44,896 nucleotides of DNA from Candidatus Desulfacyla euxinica (GCA_014382715.1 JACNJD010000238.1:1-44896), one strand, 5' to 3'. Counted from the stretch's first letter, positions 1-9,183 are shown. Program-made: numbers and translations. The notes: generated by a model not told the origin, from the sequence alone.

Positions 1-2
1 CA

Positions 3-1337
3 AATATCCCTTGTGATGATTGTCCTACCTTAAAAGCGTTCAAAACAAAAAGGACAGAGCAAGCCATAATATATACTCCCGATGGAAGAGTCTGGGATGA
101 AAAGGGGGAACCCGTCTTTGATGAAAAAGGGGGACTAATCGGGGTGCTTGAAATCGCCCATGATATCACCGATAAGAAGAAGCTGGAAGCCCGACTCCAA
201 CAGGCCCAGAAGATGGAATCCATTGCCACCTTGGCCGGCGGTGTTGCCCATGAGTTCAACAATGCTCTGATGGGGGTTATGGGGAACATTGAACTGCTTA
301 AAATGGATTTACCTGAAGATGAGGGGAGAGATAAATATTTTGAGGCGATGAAGGGTTCGGGTCATCGCATGTCCCGTTTGACCGACCAATTGTTGGCGTA
401 TGCCCAAAGAGGGAAATATCACCCAAAAGATCTGAAGCTGGATGATTTTGTGATACAAACATTGCCGATTCTGCAGCATGACTTGAGTCCTTCAGTCAGG
501 GTGGAAACCCATTTCCCGAAAGGTATCTCGTATATCAGGGCCGACAATGCCCAGATGCAGGTGGTCCTCTCTTCCATATTGGCCAATTCAAATGAGGCCA
601 TAGAAGATGAAGGTCTTATCAGAATAACTTCCGAAAACAGAGATCTTGATGAAGCGTTCACAAAACTGCATCCCGGACTTAAACCAGGCCCCTATGTTTG
701 TCTTACCATCGAGGATGATGGTAAGGGCATGGATGAGGAAACAAGAAACGGGATATTTGAACCCTTTTTCACCACCAAGTTCCAGGGCCGTGGAATGGGG
801 ATGGCCGCTGCGTATGGAATTGTCATCAATCATGATGGTTGGATCTCTGTGGACTCTGAATTGGGAAAGGGCACTGTGGTTCAAATTTACCTTCCTGCCA
901 TAAGCGCAGAGAGCAAGGAGCAGGGAGCAAAGCCAGTTAAGCAACCGGAGGTCGAACTGGCCACCAGTGAAGGTACCATTTTGATGATTGAAGATGAAGA
1001 TGTGGTTATTGAAGTTACCCAGGCCATGTTAGAAATGTTAGGTTACCGGGTTATGGTGGCGAAGACCGGCAAGGATGCCATCCATATAACCGAAACCTTT
1101 GACGGCCAGATTGACCTTGCCCTATTGGACATAAAACTGCCTGATATGGAAGGCGGAAAGGTGTATCCTCTGATCATGAAAGCCCGCCCTGACCTTAAGG
1201 TGATTGTTTTCAGCGGGTACTCCATTGAAGGCCCTGCCAGGAAAATCTTAGATGCAGGCGCTCAGGACTTTATCCAAAAGCCGTTTTCGCTTACGACATT
1301 GTCGGAGAAACTTAAGGAGGTGTCGGAGGGGAAATAG
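3..1337 (+). CDS. Hybrid sensor histidine kinase/response regulator, 5' partial
   Basis: The frame is open to the left window edge, so the start is missing; a GTG at 144 is only an internal candidate. The first visible residues (a CDDCP cysteine pair, then VWDEKGEPVF) look like the end of a PAS domain. Counting from 144, the phosphoacceptor H box is AGGVAHEFNN (His about 36), the N box is about LANSNEAIED, and the ATP-binding G boxes are EDDGKGMD and GRGMGMAAAYG. A receiver domain follows from about residue 278 (ILMIEDEDVV) with phosphoacceptor LLDIKLPD (Asp about 329) and the conserved lysine in IQKPF. No DNA-binding output domain is present, so it probably works by phosphorelay or protein contact. 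The signal it senses lies outside the window. Its neighbour to the right is convergent. Confidence 0.93.
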   Translation, partial: NIPCDDCPTLKAFKTKRTEQAIIYTPDGRVWDEKGEPVFDEKGGLIGVLEIAHDITDKKKLEARLQQAQKMESIATLAGGVAHEFNNALMGVMGNIELLKMDLPEDEGRDKYFEAMKGSGHRMSRLTDQLLAYAQRGKYHPKDLKLDDFVIQTLPILQHDLSPSVRVETHFPKGISYIRADNAQMQVVLSSILANSNEAIEDEGLIRITSENRDLDEAFTKLHPGLKPGPYVCLTIEDDGKGMDEETRNGIFEPFFTTKFQGRGMGMAAAYGIVINHDGWISVDSELGKGTVVQIYLPAISAESKEQGAKPVKQPEVELATSEGTILMIEDEDVVIEVTQAMLEMLGYRVMVAKTGKDAIHITETFDGQIDLALLDIKLPDMEGGKVYPLIMKARPDLKVIVFSGYSIEGPARKILDAGAQDFIQKPFSLTTLSEKLKEVSEGK

Positions 1338-1442
1338 CCCATAGAACCAGTCCAATTTCTTTGAGAATCTGGTTGAAGATAAAAACTACGGTCTGGCCCT
1401 GGGGGACGCTGGTGCTTTTGTTGCTTTCTTAGACAGGATTTA

Positions 1443-1472
1443 CCCCGCCATGCGCGGGGCACTGCATGGCGG
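1443..1472. repeat. Two overlapping, mutually exclusive hairpins
   Basis: CCCCGC (1443-1448) pairs with GCGGGG (1454-1459). Overlapping it, CCGCCATGC (1445-1453) pairs with GCATGGCGG (1464-1472). They lie between convergent genes. There is no following T run on either strand, so a simple Rho-independent terminator is unlikely. Confidence 0.4.
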
Positions 1473-1543
1473 CATCTTCGACAGGCATGGATGATCAGGA
1501 AGTTCTTTCAGCGTAGCGGATGTCCGCCTCGGTCCAAAGAAGG

Positions 1544-1834
1544 TTAATTGGGAGCGGATCTTAACACAAATTGAAGTTCATAGCCTAATACCCTTGCATA
1601 CTCATTTAGAGTATGTAGCGAAATGTGATCATCTCTTGCATTTTCAATCTTAGAAATACTTTGCTGGCTAAGAGACCATTTCTTGGCGACTTCAGCCTGG
1701 GTCAATTTCAGGTTTTCCCTGGCTTCGCGTAACCTTGCAGCGATCAGCAGTTCACCTTTTCGCTTTTCCACAGCTGCTGCAAATCCTGGTTTCTCATTTT
1801 CCTTTTTTTCTATTAAGCGGTCAAGATCATCCAT
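1544..1834 (-). CDS. higA: HigA-like XRE-family antitoxin
   Basis: A 96-aa protein with a helix-turn-helix of the XRE/Cro type at about residues 33-88 (LREARENLKLTQAEVAKKWS, then SQQSISKIENA). The size and the motif KLTQAEVAKK fit HigA-type antitoxins, which bind and neutralise an mRNA-cleaving toxin and repress their own promoter. The ATG at 1834 has a strong Shine-Dalgarno (GGAGG, about 1840-1845). The start overlaps by 8 nt the end of a short frame resembling the tail of a HigB/RelE toxin, the usual toxin-first order. The toxin here is only a remnant, so the antitoxin is probably an orphan. A promoter and palindrome lie just upstream. Confidence 0.8.
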   Translation of the reverse strand: MDDLDRLIEKKENEKPGFAAAVEKRKGELLIAARLREARENLKLTQAEVAKKWSLSQQSISKIENARDDHISLHTLNEYARVLGYELQFVLRSAPN

Positions 1835-1934
1835 TCTGGCCTCCTTTTACACGCTCAAAATAATCTTTTCTCAATGCCTTGGCCTTCTTTAATCTCCGGG
1901 CTGGCACAGATGCCAGTTCATGAAAAAAATACCA
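1827..1934 (-). pseudogene. C-terminal remnant of a HigB/RelE-like toxin
   Basis: The minus-strand frame upstream of the antitoxin reads from a TAG stop at 1935-1937 into a peptide of about 35 residues containing FFHELASVPARRLKKAKALR and then KDYFERVKGG, ending in TGA at 1829-1827. Plasmid-type toxins end in a similar 'hydrophobic-H-x-F...P...EI..A..R..DY' helix, and the overlap with the antitoxin start is typical of the family. No upstream toxin N-terminus exists: the preceding bases are a promoter and then the HdrB gene. The frame has no start codon in a plausible place, and the predicted transcript begins inside it, so it is probably not made. The family assignment rests on a short stretch and is tentative. 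Confidence 0.45.
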
Positions 1935-1954
1935 CTATATAGTTGTGATGTCAA
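1926..1954 (-). promoter_or_regulatory. Antitoxin promoter with palindromic operator
   Basis: On the minus strand TTGACA (1954-1949) is followed after 17 bases by TATTTT (1931-1926), a fair sigma-70 promoter. The perfect 10-bp palindrome ACTATATAGT (1934-1943) sits inside the spacer, where a HigA-type repressor would block RNA polymerase. The element is seen; autoregulation is inferred from the family. Confidence 0.55.
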
Positions 1955-1986
1955 CGCAAAAATCAAGGGGGGTGGGGTAGCCGAAA

Positions 1987-2862
1987 CTAAAGCCCTATTT
2001 TTGCCGTCAATTCTTTTGTTTTTACGACGTTCATATTAAGCCCCAGTTCTTTTCTGCCAAACCCCATGGCCAGACCTAAGATCTGTGTCAGGTAAAGGAC
2101 CGGCAGTTTAAAACTAGTGTCATACCCCGATTCGATACTTTTCTGATTTCCGTCGTACATAACCGAGCAAAAGGGACACACGAGGCAGAGGGCGTCTGCG
2201 CCTGCATCTCTCAGGGATTCCAGCTTCTCTTTTGTTACGGAAAGAGCCACGTTTTCATCCACAGGCAGTACAGGGCCCCCGCAGCACTTCTTTTTAACGG
2301 GATAATCAACGACCTCCGCCCCGGTCAGCGCCACCAGAGCATCAAGGGAATCAGGATCCTCAACATCATCGAAATGATCATGAACCTCTGATGGTTTGAG
2401 AAAATGGCATCCGTAATGGCTGGCAATTCTCAGGTCACTCAGATCTTTTTTAAAATGGGCCTTGATTTCCTCCTCTCCAACCTCTTCAAACAAGATCCGG
2501 GCAAAATGCCTCACCCTTGGACTGCTCTTGTATTCAAGCCCCACTGCGGAGAGGCGTTCATTGATTTGCTCTCTTCTCCTTTCATTCGAAGAGAGATGGT
2601 GCGCAACCTCTGACAATGCGGAGGTGCATGAGCTGCACAGGGCGCATATATCCAGACCTCTCTCCTGGGCCAGACAGAGATTGTAAGCAGATAGAAGTTC
2701 TGAAGAATCAATATCACCGGCCTTTATGGGGAATCCGCAGCACATAAAGCTTTCAATATCCACCAGCTCGATCCCTAACTTTTCTGCCACCTTCCTGGCG
2801 GAAAGTTCGTAGTTTCTGGCCCTTGCGGGAATTGTACAACCCAAAAAAAGTGCGTATTTCAT
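1987..2862 (-). CDS. hdrB: Heterodisulfide reductase subunit B-like protein (HdrB)
   Basis: A 291-aa protein with two CCG cysteine-rich domains. The first has LFLGCTIPARARNYE, FMCCGFPIKAG and CALCSSCTSAL. The second has HYGCHFLKPSEV, KKKCCGGPVLP and CLVCPFCSVMYD. In methanogens each CCG domain binds a non-cubane [4Fe-4S] cluster that cleaves the CoM-S-S-CoB heterodisulfide. In sulfate reducers, homologues are thought to act on DsrC or another disulfide. It is the last gene of the operon, 20 bp after hdrC, matching the common HdrC-HdrB pairing. The protein is cytoplasmic with no signal peptide. The length is normal for HdrB. Confidence 0.92.
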   Translation of the reverse strand: MKYALFLGCTIPARARNYELSARKVAEKLGIELVDIESFMCCGFPIKAGDIDSSELLSAYNLCLAQERGLDICALCSSCTSALSEVAHHLSSNERRREQINERLSAVGLEYKSSPRVRHFARILFEEVGEEEIKAHFKKDLSDLRIASHYGCHFLKPSEVHDHFDDVEDPDSLDALVALTGAEVVDYPVKKKCCGGPVLPVDENVALSVTKEKLESLRDAGADALCLVCPFCSVMYDGNQKSIESGYDTSFKLPVLYLTQILGLAMGFGRKELGLNMNVVKTKELTAKIGL

Positions 2863-2882
2863 AGGTCAGTTCCTTATGCTCA

Positions 2883-3350
2883 TCAAAACAGCTCTTTTAT
2901 AGCTTCGCAGGAGGTGGGGAGAGGCGGCAGCCCGGCCTTGTTTCTTTTTTTGTTGTCAAAGTCATCGATGGGATAGATACGTCCCTCACCTTTGACAAGC
3001 TTCAACTGCGCCCTAATCCCTGCGGGTGCGTGCCCTTCCCGGATCGCCATATTCTTTAAAAGGGTCATGAACTCGGTTATGCTCACGCCCTGGGGGCATC
3101 TTTCCTGGCAGGCATAGCAGGTGGAACAAAGCCAGATAAAATCGCTTTTGAGGATTTCTTCTTTAAGCCCGTAAAGGGCCATTCGGATTATCCTGGCCGG
3201 GTTGAATTCCCTGTTTATGGCCGATATGGGGCAGCTCGCAACACAGGTGCGACACGTGAAACAGGCCGATATGTTCCCCCCCCCGGGTTCCCCTGCCAGG
3301 TCCTTTACAAAATCAGGATCGCATTGATCCAGGTCTATGGTTCCCATCAT
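2883..3350 (-). CDS. hdrC: Heterodisulfide reductase subunit C-like ferredoxin (HdrC)
   Basis: A 155-aa protein with two [4Fe-4S] motifs, CFTCRTCVASCPI (about residues 30-42) and CSTCYACQERCPQG (about 75-88), and the HdrC-typical surroundings INREFNPARIIRMALYG and GVSITEFMTLL. HdrC passes electrons between HdrA and the catalytic HdrB. It is transcribed just before hdrB and 131 bp after the NuoG-HdrA fusion; that spacer is filled by degenerate short repeats. Two consecutive ATG codons occur at the start. Confidence 0.92.
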   Translation of the reverse strand: MMGTIDLDQCDPDFVKDLAGEPGGGNISACFTCRTCVASCPISAINREFNPARIIRMALYGLKEEILKSDFIWLCSTCYACQERCPQGVSITEFMTLLKNMAIREGHAPAGIRAQLKLVKGEGRIYPIDDFDNKKRNKAGLPPLPTSCEAIKELF

Positions 3351-3360
3351 GAAACCCCGT

Positions 3361-3480
3361 TGAGTAGTTAAGTAGTTGAGTGGTTAAGTCCAGACCCCAG
3401 CATCTTGCATCTTGTATCTTGCATCCTGCATCTTGTATCCAGTCCCTCAATACCTAAATTTCCCAATTCCTAAATCCCCT
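3361..3480. repeat. Degenerate short tandem repeats between hdrA and hdrC
   Basis: Three low-complexity blocks: GAGTAGTTAAGTAGTTGAGTG, then a roughly 7-bp repeat of the type GCATCTT/GTATCTT (about 3400-3438), then CCTCAATACCTAAATTTCCC-type sequence (3444-3480). The last block resembles 9186-9228 and, inverted, 18010-18032. Confidence 0.7.
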
Positions 3481-3481
3481 C

Positions 3482-6400
3482 CTACATCTCATTGATCATG
3501 GCCATGATCTGGTCTTCCCCGAAGCCCTTCAGATTAAGTGCGCCCGATCTGCAGGAGGCCACGCAGAGCCCACATCCTTTGCATAATGCTGGGTTTACTT
3601 CCATCTTGCCTGCAAATGGTCCTTTTGCCACGGTCGAAGGGGCTGAATAGGGACAGATGGCTACACAGACGCCGCACTCACTGCATAAATCAGGGTTTGT
3701 CTGAGCAACAGTGCCACTCATGTTAACCGACTTTTTGGACAGCAGGGTAACGGCCCGGGAGGAAGCGGCTAAGGCCTGGGCTACTGATTCGTCTATGGGC
3801 TTGGGATAGTGGTTCATGCCGCAAAGGAATACACCGTCTGTGGCAAACTCGGAAGGCCCGAGCTTTGCATGGGCCTCAACAAAAAACCCGTCTTCATTCA
3901 TTGGAACCTTGAACAGCTGGGCAAGCCTCTCATCTTTATAAGGGACAATTGCAGAGGCTAATGCCACCAGATCTGCCCTGAACACGATTTTTTCACCTAA
4001 GATACTATCCCACATCTCGATTTTCACACTCTCTTCCTCGGACGAAAGCGTGGGTTTTTGATCCGCTGAGAATGGGATAAAGATAACCCCTGCAAGACGG
4101 GCCTCTTTATAGAGCTTTTCCCTTTCTCCGTATGTGCGTATATCTCGGTAAAGGATATAAACCTTCATGTCAGGATTCAGTTTTTTCAGATGAAGAGCGC
4201 TCTCAATGGAATGAGTACAGCAGACCTTGGAGCAGTAGGGCCTTGCCGGTTCCCGGGAGCCGACGCATTGGATAAAGACGGCGGTCTTGATCTCTTTGAG
4301 ACCCGGATCATTTCCGATAAGGCTTTGATCCAATTCAAGATGGGTTACCACCCTGGGGTCCTCTCTGTAGAGGTACTCCTCCGGTCTCGATTCCGTAGCT
4401 CCTGTGGCAATTACCGCTACCCCGTGTTCAACTCTTTCTTCCCTTCCATTAGAGGTGATGGTTGTGTTGAAGTTCCCCACAAATCCCTCAACGTCGCTCA
4501 GCTCCGTGTCAAGATGAATGGTGATCTGAGTGTTTGACTCGACCGATTTTACCAAATCTGCTAAGTGTTCCTGGACATTCTCTCCCTTCCAGGTCTTGAA
4601 AAGAGACAGTGCCTGGCCTCCCAAAAATGAAGACCTCTCCACAAGACAAACCTCGTAACCCTGGTCCGCAAGGCTCTTTGCAGCGGTCATCCCGGAGATG
4701 CCTCCTCCCACGACGAGGGCCTTCTGATCAATATCCAGTTCAGTCTCTACAAGAGGCTCCATTAAGGCAACCTTGGACACGGCCATTCGGACCAGGTCCC
4801 TGGCCTTTTCCGTGGCGAGATAAGGATTATCCTTATGGACCCAAGAGTCCTGATTCCGGATATTGGTCATCTCGAAAAGATACTTATTCAACCCCGCATT
4901 CACCAGGGTCTCCTGGAATAATGGCTCATGGGTTTTAGGCGTACAGGCAGCAACCACAATACGGTTCAGGTCCTGGTCCTTGATTACCTGGGTCAGGGTC
5001 TCCTGGGTATCCTGAGAGCAGGAGTAGAGATTGTCCGCCACATACTCCACGAAGGGTAAGGAAGCGGCATACTCCCTGACAGAAGGGACATCGACCACCC
5101 CGCTGATATTGATGCCGCAATGACAGACAAAGACCCCGATACGGGGCCTTTCGCCCGTTATGACCCTCTCTTCCGGGATATCCTGAATCCGAGTCTCGGT
5201 ATTCCTTGCCCCGCTCAAAAGGGACCCTGCCTCTGCTGCTGCCGAACTCGCTTCAATGACAGACTGGGGGATATCTTTAGGTCCTCCGAAGGCACCGCAC
5301 ACATAGATACCCTTCCTCGACGAGCCAACCGGATGGAAGGACGGGCTGTCACAGAATTGCCCCTCGGTGAGGTCGATTTTGAGCTTCTCTGCGAGTTCAA
5401 CGGCTTCAGGTGAGGTTTCCAGACCCACTGAAAGGACTACCATGTCAAAGGATTCCTGAACGATTTCGTCCCTTTCATTGACGTAGGGGATTGTCAGGTC
5501 ATCCCTTCCCTCAACAGATTCGATTTCAGGCACCCTGGACCGTATGAAGCGAACTCCATGTTTTTCCCGTGCATCATCATAGTATCGCTCAAAATCCTTG
5601 CCATGGGTCCTCATGTCCATAAAAAAGATGGCGCAATCCAGATCGCTTCCAGCGTGTTCTTTTGCTATCACGGCCTCCTTGATGGCGTACATGCAGCATA
5701 CCGAGGAACAGTAGCCGTGGTCGCACCGGTTTTCGTCCCTTGAACCAACGCACTGGATCCATGCTATTTTCCTCGGCTCTTTCCTGTCGGATGGCCGCAC
5801 GATATATCCCAGGGTAGGGCCTGAAGCAGAGAGGATCCTTTCAAATTCCATGGAAGTTATAATATTGGGGTGCTTTCGGTAACCATAGGCCTTTAACCCG
5901 GATGGATCAAAGGGCTGAAAACCGGGGGCCAGGATGATTGAGCCGACGTTCAGTTCTACTGTCTCATCCTGCTGGGAGTAATCAATGGCCTTTACACCGC
6001 AGAATTCTGAGCAGATCCGGCACCCTCCGGTCTTGAAGTGTATGCATTTGCTCCGGTCAATGGCAGGCGTATTGGGGATGGCCTGGGCGTATGGCACATA
6101 TACCGGTTTTCGCCCCTTAAGCCCCATATCATATTCGGAGGGGATAGGCACAACAACCTGTGTGGAAATATCTTCAAGTTTGATATGTCCTGTGGGGCAT
6201 ACTGAGGCGCAAGCGCCACAGCCCATACAGACTTCGGTCTGGGTATGAAAGGGGGTGTCCACATTCATGTCCGCCCCCCTTCCGGTCAGTGTGATTGCGC
6301 TGTTGCCCATCTTCTCGCAAATACGGACACAGAGGCCACAGAGGATGCAATCATCGCCCTCCTCTTTAAAACGTGGTTCTTCGATGCCATAGCTCTTTGC

Positions 6401-6715
6401 CAGATCAATGATGACGGGCACATCCGGGCAGCGGGCAAGCAACAGCTCCACGATAAGTTTTCGGCCCTGGTGCACCGCCTCAGTGTCGGTAAAGACCTCC
6501 ATCCCTTCCCAGATGGGGTAGTTGCACGCGGTCACGAAACGGGTTCTGCGGCCGTCAAAGAGCTCAACAGTGCACAGCCTGCACATTCCCGCTGGTTCCA
6601 ATGCTTCATGGTGGCAGAGAGTCGGGATATCCACGCCGCGTCTTTTTGCCACCTGGAGGATATACTCTCCCTTCTCTCCCTGGATTTCTTCGCCATTTAT
6701 TTTAAATGTTATCAT
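3482..6715 (-). CDS. hdrA: NuoG-like/HdrA fusion, iron-sulfur flavoprotein
   Basis: A 1077-aa protein. The N-terminal ~140 residues are a NuoG-type [2Fe-2S] domain (PTLCHHEALEPAGMCRLC, then TACNYP), followed by two [4Fe-4S] motifs (CILCGLCVRICEKMG and CMGCGACASVCPTG). Straight after the second motif it becomes HdrA (EYDMGLKGRKPVYVPYAQAI, then SIILAPGFQPF and QCVGSRDENRCDHGYCS), but the HdrA N-terminal FAD domain is absent here. A second HdrA module follows (VFVCHCGINISG; FAD motif ALVVGGGISGMTAAKSL at about 655) with two C-terminal ferredoxin motifs (CSECGVCVAICPY, CKGCGLCVASC). HdrA carries the FAD that splits electron pairs in bifurcating complexes. The fusion should join a NuoEF NADH module to HdrBC. 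The missing HdrA N-terminus is encoded separately at 9240-9632. Confidence 0.9.
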   Translation of the reverse strand: MITFKINGEEIQGEKGEYILQVAKRRGVDIPTLCHHEALEPAGMCRLCTVELFDGRRTRFVTACNYPIWEGMEVFTDTEAVHQGRKLIVELLLARCPDVPVIIDLAKSYGIEEPRFKEEGDDCILCGLCVRICEKMGNSAITLTGRGADMNVDTPFHTQTEVCMGCGACASVCPTGHIKLEDISTQVVVPIPSEYDMGLKGRKPVYVPYAQAIPNTPAIDRSKCIHFKTGGCRICSEFCGVKAIDYSQQDETVELNVGSIILAPGFQPFDPSGLKAYGYRKHPNIITSMEFERILSASGPTLGYIVRPSDRKEPRKIAWIQCVGSRDENRCDHGYCSSVCCMYAIKEAVIAKEHAGSDLDCAIFFMDMRTHGKDFERYYDDAREKHGVRFIRSRVPEIESVEGRDDLTIPYVNERDEIVQESFDMVVLSVGLETSPEAVELAEKLKIDLTEGQFCDSPSFHPVGSSRKGIYVCGAFGGPKDIPQSVIEASSAAAEAGSLLSGARNTETRIQDIPEERVITGERPRIGVFVCHCGINISGVVDVPSVREYAASLPFVEYVADNLYSCSQDTQETLTQVIKDQDLNRIVVAACTPKTHEPLFQETLVNAGLNKYLFEMTNIRNQDSWVHKDNPYLATEKARDLVRMAVSKVALMEPLVETELDIDQKALVVGGGISGMTAAKSLADQGYEVCLVERSSFLGGQALSLFKTWKGENVQEHLADLVKSVESNTQITIHLDTELSDVEGFVGNFNTTITSNGREERVEHGVAVIATGATESRPEEYLYREDPRVVTHLELDQSLIGNDPGLKEIKTAVFIQCVGSREPARPYCSKVCCTHSIESALHLKKLNPDMKVYILYRDIRTYGEREKLYKEARLAGVIFIPFSADQKPTLSSEEESVKIEMWDSILGEKIVFRADLVALASAIVPYKDERLAQLFKVPMNEDGFFVEAHAKLGPSEFATDGVFLCGMNHYPKPIDESVAQALAASSRAVTLLSKKSVNMSGTVAQTNPDLCSECGVCVAICPYSAPSTVAKGPFAGKMEVNPALCKGCGLCVASCRSGALNLKGFGEDQIMAMINEM

Positions 6716-6724
6716 GGTCTTTCC

Positions 6725-8626
6725 CTATCTAATAACAATTGCATCAAATTTGCATGCTTCGTAGCAGATACCGCACTTAATACATTCATCCTGATTAAGT
6801 ATATGTAGTTTCTTTTTTTCACCGGTTATGGCCTCCTCGGGACATTTGAGAGCGCACAGGCGGCAGCCGTTGCAGGCCTCAGCATCAATTTCGTAGTGAA
6901 AAAGGGCCTTGCAGACACCTGCCGGGCATTTTTTATCTCTGATATGGGACTCGTACTCATCACGGAAATATCTAATGGTTGTCAGCACGGGGTTGGGAGC
7001 CGAGGTGCCCAACCCGCATAGGGAAAAATCCTGGATCATAACGCTCAACTCTTCAAGGAGTTCGATATCTCCCTCTTTGCCGTTTCCATCGCAGATATCG
7101 GTCAGGATTTCCAGCATCCGCTTGATCCCTTCACGGCAGGGATTACACTGGCCGCACGACTCCTCCTTGAGGAAGTCCAGAAAGTAGCGTGCCACGTCCA
7201 CCATGCAGGTATCCTGATCCATTACGATCATGCCGCCTGACCCCATTATGGAGCCGACCTTTGTCAGTTCATCGAAATCGACCCTGAGATCGAGAAACTG
7301 TTCAGGAATACATCCTCCTGAAGGTCCGCCGGTCTGAACGGCCTTAAATTTTTTCTTTTTGGGGATGCCATTACCTATATCAAACACAATCTCCCTTAAA
7401 GAAATCCCCATGGGGACTTCCACCAGGCCTGTGTTTCTTATCTTGCCAACAAGGCTGAAGACCTTTGTGCCCTTGCTCTGCTCCGTGCCCATCCCGGCAT
7501 ACCATTCGGGGCCTTTTAAGAGGATTGCCGGGACGTTCGCATATGTCTCCACGTTATTAAGATTCGAAGGTGACCCTCTAAAGCCTTTTTCTACAGTGTG
7601 GACATATTTGGCCCGGGGTCTTCCCACCTGTCCCTCTAAAGAGGCCATCAGGGCCGTGGACTCACCGCAGACAAAGGCTCCTGCCCCGGTAGAAATTTTC
7701 ACGTGAAAACTGAAGTTAGTCCCGGCTATATTGTCACCGAGGAGACCGTATTTCTCTGCCTCCTTTATGGCCGTTATCAGCCGTTTTACGGCTAAAGGGT
7801 ATTCATTGCGCACATAGATAAATCCACGGCTGGATCCTATGGCCAATGCCCCGATCAACATCCCCTCAAGGATGTTATGAGGATCTCCCTCTAAAATACT
7901 CCTGTCCATGTAGGCGCCGGGATCTCCCTCGTCTGCATTGCATATGATATATCTCTCACCCTCATGTTTTGCGCAGGTTTCCCATTTATATCCGGTTGAA
8001 AACCCACCCCCGCCGCGACCTCTCAGCCCTGATTTCTTGATGATCTCGATGATCTCTCCGGGTGTCATCTCATTTAAGGCTTTAAGAAAGGCAAAATATC
8101 CCAATCTAGCAATGTATTCTTCAACAGAGTCAGGATCAATATAGCCGCAGTTGCGGAGAGCGATTTTTTTCTGCTTGTTGTAAAAAGGGATATCTTCAAG
8201 AAAGGGAATCCCATCCAGTTTTGCTACCCCTTCCACGGGGTTGTCAATATGGTTTTCGAGCAGACAGAGCGGATCACGCATCTGGCCCAGGATCCATTTT
8301 TTGTTGAAATTCCTGCCCATATATCCACGAATTGCATCGGCAATCTTTTGTTCGGTGATATTTCTATAGATAACTCTTGGCTTACCGGTCCCTAAGATTT
8401 CGACTAAAGGTTCTTCTTCACAGAATCCCAGGCATCCTGTCTGAGAAATTTGGATCCCATTATCTCCATGGAATTCTGTGACAGCCTTTTCAAAAGAGGC
8501 CTTGGCGCCAGCGGCGATTCCGCATGAAGCCATGCCTATGTTTACCTTTATGACGTCAGGATAATAGAGCTTTTTCCTATGTTCTATGCCTGTCTTCTCA
8601 AGGTCTTTAATGGACCGGATCTTCAT
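6725..8626 (-). CDS. NuoF-like NAD(H)-binding flavoprotein (HydB/HylB type)
   Basis: A 633-aa protein. It begins with a thioredoxin-like [2Fe-2S] domain (ASCGIAAG, then GCLGFCEEEP). A NuoF core follows with the glycine-rich FMN/NADH loop GLRGRGGGGFSTGYKWE (about 195-212), CNADEGDPGAYMDRS and CGESTALMASLEGQVGRPR. The [4Fe-4S] site is ESCGQCNPCREG with a distal cysteine in FSLCGLG. The C-terminus carries two ferredoxin clusters (CNGCRLCALKCPE and CIKCGICYEACKF). This is the architecture of the NAD(P)-binding subunit of soluble bifurcating hydrogenases and related complexes; it moves electrons between NADH and the iron-sulfur chain. It lies 18 bp after the NuoE-like gene and 9 bp before the fusion, a tight operon. 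Confidence 0.93.
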   Translation of the reverse strand: MKIRSIKDLEKTGIEHRKKLYYPDVIKVNIGMASCGIAAGAKASFEKAVTEFHGDNGIQISQTGCLGFCEEEPLVEILGTGKPRVIYRNITEQKIADAIRGYMGRNFNKKWILGQMRDPLCLLENHIDNPVEGVAKLDGIPFLEDIPFYNKQKKIALRNCGYIDPDSVEEYIARLGYFAFLKALNEMTPGEIIEIIKKSGLRGRGGGGFSTGYKWETCAKHEGERYIICNADEGDPGAYMDRSILEGDPHNILEGMLIGALAIGSSRGFIYVRNEYPLAVKRLITAIKEAEKYGLLGDNIAGTNFSFHVKISTGAGAFVCGESTALMASLEGQVGRPRAKYVHTVEKGFRGSPSNLNNVETYANVPAILLKGPEWYAGMGTEQSKGTKVFSLVGKIRNTGLVEVPMGISLREIVFDIGNGIPKKKKFKAVQTGGPSGGCIPEQFLDLRVDFDELTKVGSIMGSGGMIVMDQDTCMVDVARYFLDFLKEESCGQCNPCREGIKRMLEILTDICDGNGKEGDIELLEELSVMIQDFSLCGLGTSAPNPVLTTIRYFRDEYESHIRDKKCPAGVCKALFHYEIDAEACNGCRLCALKCPEEAITGEKKKLHILNQDECIKCGICYEACKFDAIVIR

Positions 8627-8643
8627 CTCCCTGCCTCATTTTT

Positions 8644-9141
8644 CTATTCATATTTTTCCAGAGTTTCGGCTATCTCGGCAGCGCCTATTCGCCCATGAAT
8701 ATCTTCGTTGATTTTTACCACAGGCCCCAGACTGCAACAGCCGATGCAGCGCACAGATTCAAAGGTGAATCGCATATCATCAGTTGTTTCCCCGTCAGTC
8801 AGGTTTAAACTTTCTTCAATCCTCTCTCTCACCCTTTCACCACCTCGTACATGACAGGCGGTTCCAAGGCATACGGAAACGATATTTCTTCCCCTCGGTT
8901 CCAGGCTGAAAGTGCTGTAGAAAGTGCCGACGCCATAAATCTGGCTTAAAGGGACGTCGATTTTTTCGGCAATATATCTCAGGGCCGGTCTGGGGAGGTA
9001 ATTATAACGTCCTTGAATCGCCTGGAGGATCATGATCAGGTTTTCCGGGTCATTGTTGAAATCCATTTCTATGATATTATCAAGCTCCATAAAATCGATT
9101 TCATCAGGTTGGTCTCCCTTGATAGGTGTTGCTTCATTCAT
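8644..9141 (-). CDS. NuoE-like [2Fe-2S] subunit
   Basis: A 165-aa protein of the NuoE/24-kDa family with a thioredoxin fold. The [2Fe-2S] ligands are CLGTACHVRGG and SVRCIGCCSLGP, and the upstream motif YGVGTFYSTFSLEPRG is typical of the family. It normally forms a dimer with NuoF-type subunits and handles electrons from FMN. Its position directly before the NuoF-like gene supports that. It follows the small HdrA-like selenoprotein frame by 98 bp. Confidence 0.92.
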   Translation of the reverse strand: MNEATPIKGDQPDEIDFMELDNIIEMDFNNDPENLIMILQAIQGRYNYLPRPALRYIAEKIDVPLSQIYGVGTFYSTFSLEPRGRNIVSVCLGTACHVRGGERVRERIEESLNLTDGETTDDMRFTFESVRCIGCCSLGPVVKINEDIHGRIGAAEIAETLEKYE

Positions 9142-9183
9142 ATCTTAGATCTCCCAGTTTAATTCAAAATAAAAATCTTGGTG

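Noticed and set aside
1443-1472. Rho-independent terminator between the kinase and the antitoxin
   Set aside because: The hairpins are strong, but no T run follows on either strand.
3482-6715. Several long plus-strand open frames opposite the hdrA fusion and nuoF genes
   Set aside because: They are shadows of strongly coding minus-strand genes and show no domain motifs or ribosome-binding sites.
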